Shown in pieces: positions 1 through 7,123 of a stretch of 21,797 bases of DNA (positions are counted from its first letter, which is position 1; every line of letters begins with the position of its first letter). The position numbers were made by a program, and so were the translations under genes. The notes beneath the pieces are model-generated. The model ran no database searches, had not been told where the DNA came from, and saw nothing but the letters and a program-made list of their open reading frames with translations. This stretch comes from Sphacelaria rigidula. Taxonomy: Eukaryota > Phaeophyceae > Sphacelariales. The stretch is from NCBI GenBank assembly GCA_964200075.2, contig CAXNAA020000385.1, positions 1 to 21,797 on the forward strand. Reading direction: 5' to 3'.

Positions 1-345
1 AACAAAGAGGGAAATGGCGGCCCACCCCGATCACAAAGGGCTGTGTGGCGAGGTGATGAAGACAATAATATCATCCAAAGCCACAAGTGGCGGGCGACCC
101 GCCGGTCGCCGCATCCTGGTGGAAGCTCTCTACCGCGACCCATACTGCTTGCTACATCAGATGTACACTACCTAATGCGGGCCCTGCACCCGAAAATAGA
201 TTGGATGCAACTTTCGGTCTTCGTCATAACCCTGCGGTTACGTACGCGGATTTTCACACGCCACTGTCTGTTTTGTGCAGAAATCAGACGCGTCATTCCT
301 GCCCAGCCTCATTAGTCGTTCTGGAGGCCCGGTCCCAAAAGAGTT
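1..345. other. Left flank, no recognisable gene
   Basis: This stretch has short overlapping reading frames on the plus strand with no recognisable domain. A GC-rich patch near 89-112 can fold on itself (GCGGGCGACCC against a GGTCGCCGC-type segment), but it does not make a tRNA cloverleaf. I see no gene here. Confidence 0.5.
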
Positions 346-350
346 AATAC

Positions 351-799
351 GGGGTTGACCATGTGTTGATGAAACAATAAAAAAGGAGTCAGGGAGCGAC
401 CTGCCCAATCACGGCGAGGCGAGACTTATCGACCAGACCCGAACGACCAGCGCGGGGACTTACCAAGTGTGATGTTACTGCAAAGATCGTGTGGGGGCCC
501 TATCCCTGGCCCAGATAAGCCTTCCCAGGTATGCCAATCCAGGATGCTCGGAGCATGGCTTATCGTATTACTTGCATTCAGTATAGCGTTCCCGGGAGTT
601 CCCGGGAGTATTTGGAGTCGCCAGCCTATCCTTGAACGTGATATTAATAATTAAACTAACACAGGGTGGCGTGGGGAAAATCGGGGAGGAGTGCACATGC
701 CACAATGTGGGCATTTTCACGAGGTACTGAATCCAGGTGGGTCGTGGAAAGACAAAAAGAGCTACCTTCATGAATTTTGCCAATCTCTCTGCTGATGAT
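351..799 (+). repeat. Left arm of foldback element
   Basis: This is the inverted counterpart of 902-1345. Landmarks shared in reverse complement include the GCTCGGAGCATGG block (548-560), the CAGTATAGCGTTCCCGGGAG block (580-599) and the GACAAAAAGAGCTACCTTCA block (751-770). The short reading frames seen inside it on both strands mirror each other and are not credible genes. Confidence 0.85.
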
Positions 800-901
800 T
801 TGCAGTACACTGTGAACATGTATGTAGTGGGCGGGGATGAACAAGCTGTGTATAGGCAGGTGATCTCGGTAGCAGAGAACTGCCCAGATAGGGTGCGTGA
901 T

Positions 902-1345
902 TATCATCCGCAGAGAGATTGGCAAAACTCATGAAGGTAGCTCTTTTTGTCTTTCCACGGCCTACGTGGGTTTAGTGCCTCGTGAAAATGACCACATTGT
1001 GGCATGTACACTCCTTCCCGATTTTTCCCACGCCACCCTGTGTTAGTTTAATTACCATGTTTTAGTATAGGTTGGCGACTCCGAAAACTCCCGTCAACTC
1101 CCGGGAACGCTATACTGAATGCAAGTAATATGATAAGCCATGCTCCGAGCATCCTGGATTTGCATACCTGGGAAAGCTTATCCGGGCCAGGGATAGGGCC
1201 CCCGCATGATCTTTGCAGTAACATCACACACGGTAACAGTCCCCGCGCTGGTCGTTCGGGTCTGGTCGATAAGTCTCGCCTCGCCGTGATTGGGCAGGTC
1301 GCTCCCTGACTCCTTTTTTATTGTTTCATCAACACATGGTCAACC
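902..1345 (-). repeat. Right arm of foldback element
   Basis: This is the reverse complement of the left arm. The inner boundary is near 902, where ATCATCCGCAGAGAGATTGG mirrors the left-arm sequence ending near 799. The outer boundary is near 1345 within GGTCAACCCC. Confidence 0.85.
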
Positions 1346-1380
1346 CCAACCCCGTGTTGGCGGGGGATCGGTCCAGAAAG

Positions 1381-1940
1381 GGTCAAGCTAATAAGCTTTG
1401 CGATGAAAAGGCCTATTTGAGCTCAAAATCCCCAAATTGAGCTAAACTTGATGCGTGCACACGGAACTACTGTAAAGCCTACTTCCGATAAGACCCCGCC
1501 TCGCGGCAGTCAAAACGGTCACTTCATTCCCCTGCAGATGGATTTACTCGACACGGCGATTAACAAATCAACGAGAAAAAGTGGACCGGGCTTTTGAGCT
1601 CATGGACATCTGATGAGATCATGCCTGTGAGCGCTCAAGTCCGTTGTGAGGCTGGCCCAGCTCCTTCTTGTATGAAATATGAAAGCACCACGGGGAGCAG
1701 GACTTTGGATAGGTGTTGCGCTGTTGCGGCTTCGCATGAGCTGGAGTAAAAATGAGCAAACGCGCACACTTCGCAATGTGGCATGTATGTGCGGCTTGCC
1801 ACGGACGGCAATTTTGCAGCGCACGAAATTTCGCCGCAGGGGCAAACCATGTGTGGCATGACGGCATCACGATCCAATCACCGGAGGCGGAAAAAATACA
1901 ATTCGAGTCTGTATTTTCTCGTCGTCAGGTCGCTTTTTAT
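1381..1940. other. Intergenic spacer between two repeat elements
   Basis: This stretch has overlapping short frames on both strands and no recognisable domain. A plus-strand frame opening at 1783 runs into the terminal repeat that starts at 1941 and beyond, so it crosses an element boundary and is unlikely to be a gene. I see no further structure that I can support. Confidence 0.4.
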
Positions 1941-2041
1941 GGTGAACAAAAAAAAATATCCTGGAACATTGTCCTTTCGGTCCTTCTGGGTCGCCTTACG
2001 CGCTAAAGGAGGGCCTCGGCGGATGTTGACACCTTGGAATG
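1941..2041 (+). repeat. Left terminal inverted repeat
   Basis: This pairs with 3995-4094. The inner GGCGGATGTTGACACC stretch is identical in both copies, and the outer half matches imperfectly with small indels. Similarity stops sharply inward after GGAATG, as expected at the inner edge of a terminal repeat. Confidence 0.7.
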
Positions 2042-3138
2042 CCTTGTTACAGTCGTTGAGACGGTTCCAGGACATACTCGCAATGCTCGGACGAATCATC
2101 GGTGGTTCGAATCAACAAATCTACGATATCTCAGGCTTGATTCCTCGAAAGAGAGAAAAGGCACCGTTGATCGCGGGTAGGAAGAGGCTGCGCAAGCTTT
2201 GCGCCATTTCACGTGCCTGGGGTGCGCGACCTGGAGTGCAACGCCGAAAACAACAGTGCCTCAGGATTGCATGTTTTCGAGTCGGTATTTTTTTTTATAA
2301 GGGCGTGTCTCAGGGCGTGTTTGAGCACTTTTTTGCCGATCGAAAAAGTGCGGTCGATTTTTCTTTGCCGATTTGATAGCTCCACCGCATTTATGTTCCT
2401 AGAAGGCTTCGACTCAAAAATACAATTAGCGACGCGCGGAGAATAATTCCTCGAGGTAAAAACAACCGTTTTCGATCGAAAACATGCGGTCCAAAGGCAC
2501 GAAGCGGCACTCGACTCTTATCTTACAGACCACCACGCCAAATAACACCTGTTCAAACGAACATGTAAACCCCATCCAACTCATTCTCAGCTACCACCGC
2601 AACGCTGCAGCATACAGCACGAGTTGAGCACAGGGATATATACACTGCAGTAGTTGGGTGTGCTTTGTTAATTTCTTGTTGGCGAAAGCTTGCGCATCTT
2701 TTCTCACGGTAGGGATCAGCGACGGTACTGCGTGGTACGGTGGGCAACCGAGTTGCGTGCATCTTCATGGACGGTGTAAGCAGTACAAAACTACGCGTTG
2801 CTGAAGTCCTTCTCACGGTGCATTGTAAGCGTAGACAACTGATATTCCTGGGCTGTCTGCTCTGCACGTTACCCGCTCCCCTTTCATATCCTTCTGTACG
2901 AAGCACGCACCCACGCACTCAAGACACTTCAGTGCAGACAGTACAGACTGAACTGTACACGAGTGACCTTGTACCATTTTACGAATTTAATTGTCTATTT
3001 TCTATCGAAAGCATGAATTTTGATCTGGACTCAACTACATCCAGACGAGAAAATTTCGCTAAAGTTGATTCCACCGCCTCATCTTTTCGATCGAAAAAAA
3101 AAGTCCCAAGAAACGCCCTCATGATATTAGCGCATTAT

Positions 3139-3285
3139 TTTTCGATCGAAAATGTGCGGTAGAAAAGGAAAACTCTGACCTGATAGGTAGTGATTTGAAC
3201 TATCTTCAAACTTAACGACGATGGTTGAAATCACGACCTATCAGATCGGGATTTTTGTTTCCCACCGCACAATTTCGACCGAAAA
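3139..3285. repeat. Internal imperfect hairpin with 62-bp arms
   Basis: The left arm, 3139-3200, starts TTTTCGATCGAAAATGTGCG and ends TGATTTGAAC. The right arm, 3224-3285, in reverse complement starts TTTTCGGTCGAAATTGTGCG and ends TGATTTCAAC. By eye the arms are roughly three-quarters identical, with a loop of about 23 bp. It lies inside the 1941-4094 element and may be a nested small element or a pair of subterminal protein-binding repeats. Confidence 0.75.
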
Positions 3286-3956
3286 CTCACGTGTTAAGAC
3301 AAGCCCCAAAAAACGGGCTGATAGCAAGTAATTCTCAGACGAATCATTATTCGTCCGATCCTTGCACCTTTGCCTTTTCCGGTGGCGGCAGTTTGTTGCG
3401 GCCAAATGTGTATTTTTGTGGTTTTTTGGACTCTGTGGTTTTTCGACTGTTGACTTGACCGTTCTTAGCCAAGAAAAAAGCAAGGCGTTCCGATGGACTT
3501 CACCTTTCTTGGGGGAAAAAAGGCGAGCTTAACAAAAAAAAGAGACGTGTTCACCAGCGCCGATTTTGACGAAAATGCGTTCTCCGGAGGCTAGGAGCAG
3601 TTGGGGATGTCAGCCCTACTCAAGATCCGAATATAGGTGTTGACACTCAACTCAAGTAGTGTAATAGAATCTGAGATTTTCTCTCACACCATGCCCAACA
3701 GTGGAGAGCGACTATGTCGTGGGTACACAAAAAGTCGACTTCACGGTCAACGATGGGAAGGGACCACCGGACCTCTCTTCCGATGAAAAAAAAGAGGCAA
3801 GCACCGCAGAAGGAATGGGAAGGCTGAAAAAACAACGACGACATAAAAATTCCTGTGTTTGGTCTTCCTCCGGAGTGACCCTGGCTAAATCGCCCTCATA
3901 TCGCTCATATTATACCCAGAGGTGTAGACTGATGTCCAGAATATATGGGATGATGA

Positions 3957-3996
3957 CCCCCCCCCCCACCCCCCGCGTCACACACACACACACACA
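3957..3996 (+). repeat. Poly-C run followed by (CA)n microsatellite
   Basis: A run of C interrupted by one A (3957-3974) is followed, after GCGT, by about eight CA units. The tract directly borders the right terminal repeat of the 1941-4094 element. Confidence 0.9.
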
Positions 3997-4094
3997 TTCC
4001 AAGGTGTCAACATCCGCCTAGCCCTCTTTTCGGGGCGGAACACGTCGCAAAAGGACCGAAACAGTAGTTTTCCGGAATATTTTTTTGTTCACTG
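3995..4094 (-). repeat. Right terminal inverted repeat
   Basis: This is the reverse complement of 1941-2041. It is abutted inside by a CA dinucleotide run (about 3979-3996) and a C-rich homopolymer (3957-3974). Confidence 0.7.
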
Positions 4095-4225
4095 CAAGAA
4101 GCGGGAAAAAACGTTTGCGAGGCTTTTCCTAGCCGCGACCAGGTTGGGCGAGAAGTACGAGCAGAGTGATAGTAATTCATAAAAAAAATAGCACCATTAA
4201 CCCTTAGACGGCGGTGCTGGTAGTC

Positions 4226-4923
4226 CATCTGGGTCACGAACACTTTTTTCAAGTGAATCTTGATGCCTATTCAGGAGGTGACCCACCCTCGAGGTAAACC
4301 CCCCCCCACGATCCCAGCCTGGGATGTCGCCCAGCGCTTGTTTTTTCAAGTATTTTCGGATGAATTCTGGTTTTGGATCAAAGTTGCACTCCAAAAATTT
4401 CGCCTCCAGTGGCTCCGGGCCCGTCCGAGATTCCCTGACCGGGGGGAATTTTTGCCGCACAAGCTTGAGGACATGACGTGCGAAAACGGGCACGTTGCCG
4501 CGCATGTGGTCTGCGACTTGTCTGAAGCCCTGACTGAGAGTTACACAAATTCCGTCGTCACTTCTTGTTGGGGGGAACTCCTTCAATCTACATGAAAAAG
4601 TTACTCCTCAACCCTCTGACAGACAGGGTGGGTCACCGGGTTGAACTGGCATGATTTTCACTTGAACAGAGAGAGACCGTTCGCCCAGATGAAGACGAAT
4701 CTGGCGAGTATTGGGATGATCTTCACATGTGACACGTGACAAACGACTGTTGATTCGGACGAACCGTCTGTTGATTGGAAACTATTTCGCTTGAAAAATG
4801 CGCCTTGGTCGAGATGACACACTCTGGCGATCAAAGGGCCCTTCGATCGCTAGATCGCCAGGGTGGGTCATCTGTTGGATCGGCATCAATATCTGTTGAA
4901 GAAACGAATGTTGGGCCCAGATG
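4226..4923. repeat. Three copies of a ~65-bp module, one inverted
   Basis: The direct copies are at 4625-4691 and 4860-4923. An inverted copy is at 4226-4290. Each contains, in module orientation, AGGGTGGGTCA, then GGCAT about 16 bases on, then TTGAA, then CCCAGATG. The first two copies share a perfect 13-base inverted core: GGTGACCCACCCT at 4277-4289 and AGGGTGGGTCACC at 4625-4637. The copies differ at many positions, so the duplications are old. A minus-strand frame of about 129 codons (4197-4586) lies mostly between the inverted pair but begins with TTG and has no recognisable domain. I treat it as non-coding. Confidence 0.65.
4824..4861. repeat. Nested palindromes / hairpin
   Basis: CTGGCGATC (4824-4832) is matched by GATCGCCAG (4853-4861), a 9-bp perfect stem. 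The 20-base loop itself contains the palindromes AAGGGCCCTT and CGATCG. It sits immediately before the third copy of the ~65-bp module. Confidence 0.7.
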
Positions 4924-5399
4924 GGCAACCCTAGTAGTAGAATGGTTGAATCGGCAAAAATATGACGGCAAGATCCCTACAACCCAACCCAGCAACCGAA
5001 GGGTGAATCAACGAAGCCCATACGTTGTCGGCCCAGCAAACTCGAATTGCGAGTACATGGGACCACCTTCGAGTTTTGAGATTGTATCATACATCCAGTG
5101 TTCCCCCGCGTTCAGCTCACGTACTTGTCGGTATGGAATGCAGTTCCACAACAACTTCAACATTGTTCATATGGTAGAGGCTGTGTAAGCGCATTAGGTT
5201 TCTAACGGGAAGACATACATCATACAGCAGACTTCAGCTGTGATACCATCGCGGGGTGAAGCAACTGTATGAAGCGGACCAACACCGGCGGACCCCACAG
5301 ACAGCGTTGCGGCGAGTCAATACAGCAGTCAGTAAATTATGTATATCACAGACGAAGTACGTTGAACATGCCCACTTGTAATAATCCGTAATTTTTCAC
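4924..5399. other. Sequence downstream of reductase exon 2, no exon recognised
   Basis: On the minus strand this follows the splice donor of reductase exon 2, so it should start as intron. I searched it by eye for the next conserved segments of the reductase family (the EADL and VFHTAS regions) and found neither. A plus-strand frame of 137 codons (4775-5188, no domain recognised) and a minus-strand frame of about 51 codons ending near 5010 (ATG near 5165) overlap here. Neither is convincing. Confidence 0.4.
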
Positions 5400-6865
5400 C
5401 TGTAAATGGGTGATCTTATCAAGCTTCGATGTAGATCGAACAGTCCCACGAACGCTGTAGCCTCGAGCGAGCAGCGTCTTCACAACATGGCCGCCCAGGT
5501 AGCTGTTGCAGGGTGTAAAAGTATATACATGGTTGAGGCAAAGAGAATTGCCTAGATGCGCACTGGACCATTTCAGGAAAGCTTCTTTTGTCAATGCCTC
5601 TCGTCATAATTAGAAAAAACTCGTAGCAAAGCGTCAGGCGATCAGTTGAACAGTAAGCTTGCAGTTATCCTTCCTCTCCGCATGCGCGGAGAAATCTTCG
5701 TAAATATAAGCTGATTCTAAAATCAAGATAGGCGCACATAAAACGTATGAAACACACCGCAGACAGAGGGACGTGCCACGTGCCATCCCATAGACGTGTA
5801 TGTACCACAGTACTCAACGTTACAGTATAATATAGTGTGGTACCCTACCCTTTTGAGCGGGCCCGCTGTAAAGGGACACGAAAATGGACCCAGTACAAGT
5901 ATCTCAATCACGAGACGTTTCCATTGATATTGGCAGTGGAATGAGGCTGTAATTGACTGTTGAGTCTCGTCCCTGAATCAAATTCTCCTACAGTAGACTG
6001 AAACAGGGCTTGTGATAAGGCCACTTTTCACAGGGATGTACTGTTCCTAAATTGAATTTCGTTGTTGTCTCCCATGGCGACTGGTTGGTGCTTTCATGAC
6101 GCTGCCGCGTGGCGACCATCACAGGCTAGAACCGCTTTTCATGGCCATGATTCAAGTCAGCCCTGTCACATAATGTATAATTACCCTAACTTAATCACTA
6201 TGCACAGCCTTCAGGTGGGACCTTGGCCGCTCGCTGTGCTGCTACCGTACCGTTCGTTGGTGACACTGGAGACACGTCGTTCGTGACCCGATGGAAATCA
6301 AATAAGTCGGAGGACGAACGATGTGGAGGCTTGCCGCTTGTTACTAACGGTTGGGTACCAGATGACAATCACGTTCCACTCCCATGCCTCAAGACTCGGT
6401 AGCTCATGTAGTGGGAATGGCGGTACGTTGTAGAAACGGGAGCTGACTCCAGCCGTCATGGGCTGTTGGACAGCGGCGATAGAGCACAAAAAGTGAAGGA
6501 GGAACTCCATAACCCTCGAAGACTTGAATTACCTCCACTAAATTATCTGCAACAGTAGTTAGTAGTACTTGATGCCTGACAGCGGGCCAAGTCGTACTAG
6601 GAACAGAGAGAGTAGTACAGTTCTCAAGTAGAGATGGTAACATGAAGTGCGTTGATGAAAAGTCGGATGTTCTTGATTGTACCATCAGCAAAATGGTGCA
6701 GTTTTAGACGCGAGAATATAGGTGCTGGGAGAGACAAATATATGCAGTAAAGAATCAGTCCTGAAAAATACAACACTGTCGCACCGACTACTACTACTGT
6801 TGAAGTGCAAAATATAATCACCCTGAGGCTCCCGTCACCAAAACCGTGTAGTCCGATGATGCCAT
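5400..6865 (-). CDS. Dihydroflavonol-4-reductase-like extended SDR (NAD(P)-dependent), first two exons only
   Basis: Reading the minus strand, exon 1 is 6865-6822 (ATG, 14 codons plus two bases) and exon 2 is 5502-5400. The joined codon GG|C gives Gly and restores the reading frame. The 49 predicted residues start MASSDYTVLVTGASG and continue YLGGHVVKTLLARGYSVRG. They contain the glycine-rich nucleotide-binding motif TGASGYLGG (GxxGxxG) at residues 11-19, the following helix, and the second beta strand ending in GTVRST. The arginine in that last position is usual for NADPH-preferring members of this family. Enzymes of this type reduce carbonyl groups of small molecules in the cytosol; the substrate cannot be told from this fragment. 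Donors are TCAGG|GTGATT and TTACAG|GTGAAA, and the acceptor is GCAACAG|C. Family members are usually above 300 residues, so most of the catalytic domain, including the YxxxK motif, is missing from what I can identify. It may lie in further exons outside the window, or have been lost. An upstream in-frame ATG at 7123, or one at 6955, could extend the N-terminus. Confidence 0.8.
5503..6821 (-). other. Intron 1 of the reductase gene (1319 bp)
   Basis: The boundaries are GT at 6821-6820 and AG at 5504-5503 on the minus strand. The acceptor is preceded by the T-rich segment TATACTTTTACACCCTGCAACAG. The intron splits the glycine codon in the GxxGxxG motif (phase 2). No conserved coding segment was recognised inside it. 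The short frames on both strands look like chance. Confidence 0.75.
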
Positions 6866-7123
6866 CGTGTGCGCAGCGCAGCCCCCCTTGATGCAGTATA
6901 TTAACCAGTAGGCCAGTGTAGAATAACAAATACGTGCGCGAATTGTAGCGCACATGCTGTGCCTCCAGCGCAGTGGTGATTGGATGATTGTAGCCACTTT
7001 TTGACAAGTGAAAAAAGCAGCTGTCTGCAGGTCAGATACTACTGGAGCAGAAGATAAGAACACAAACGGTGAAAGATCTTTATGGCCTTCGAGCGGCGAA
7101 TCATTTTCCAAATCTTGAGACAT
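6866..7123 (-). promoter_or_regulatory. Reductase 5' leader or in-frame N-terminal extension
   Basis: There is no stop codon in frame between an ATG at 7123 and the preferred start at 6865, giving 86 extra possible residues. The part from a second ATG at 6955 has basic residues followed by a hydrophobic run (STLAYWLIYCI), which could act as a signal anchor. I prefer the start at 6865 because most family members begin just a few residues before the VLVTGASG strand. No promoter element is identified. Confidence 0.35.

Larger units (their letters stand above)
346..1360. mobile_element. Foldback (long inverted repeat) transposon-like element, about 1 kb
   Basis: The left arm, about 351-799, is repeated in reverse complement at about 902-1345, leaving a central spacer of about 100 bp. 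The match is almost unbroken in the outer 130 bp: the segments around 356-460 and 1236-1341 differ hardly at all. Further in there are scattered substitutions and one small indel. The arms contain no long reading frame of their own and no transposase is visible, so this would be a non-autonomous foldback or MITE-like element. The outer ends read TACGGGGTTGACC on the left and GGTCAACCCCAACCCCGTG on the right, so the right end carries about 5 extra bases. A possible imperfect target duplication (10 of 12 bases) is CGGTCCCAAAAG at 330-341 and CGGTCCAGAAAG at 1369-1380. It does not abut the arms exactly, so the true termini are uncertain. Confidence 0.85.
1941..4094. mobile_element. Terminal-inverted-repeat element, about 2.15 kb, no transposase visible
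   Basis: About 100 bp at 1941-2041 recurs in reverse complement at 3995-4094. The inner 20 bases, GATGTTGACACCTTGGAATG, are perfectly conserved at both ends. The outer part is degenerate but co-linear (GTGAACAAAAAAA, then TTTCGGTCCTT, then GAGGGC). The interior of about 1.95 kb has no frame resembling a transposase. It contains a hairpin at 3139-3285, several TTTTCGATCGAAAA palindromes, a poly-C run and a CA microsatellite next to the right repeat. Part of the interior (3800-3955) is related to 10584-10723. The best reading is an old non-autonomous DNA transposon. The outer limit is uncertain: faint similarity may extend outwards to about 1880 and 4215. No clean target duplication was found. 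Confidence 0.7.

Noticed and set aside
568-925. Short frames inside the foldback element
   Set aside because: They occur as mirror images in the two arms and only reflect the inverted repeat.
1783-2376. 197-codon plus-strand frame
   Set aside because: It crosses the left terminal repeat of the 1941-4094 element, has no recognisable domain, and is Arg/Lys-rich as expected from A-rich repeat DNA.
2740-3162. 140-codon plus-strand frame inside the TIR element, considered as a possible transposase
   Set aside because: It starts with GTG, has no catalytic acidic motif pattern or DNA-binding domain, and overlaps the repeated palindromes and the internal hairpin.
4197-4586. 129-codon minus-strand frame between inverted modules
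   Set aside because: It begins with TTG, its end lies within a repeat module, and I recognise no retroelement or enzyme motif in it.
4775-5188. 137-codon plus-strand frame
   Set aside because: It overlaps the third repeat module and the nested hairpin, and no domain is visible.
5684-5699. Short dyad CTCCGC-ATGC-GCGGAG in intron 1 of the reductase gene
   Set aside because: Six-base arms in a long intron are expected by chance, and nothing nearby gives it a role.
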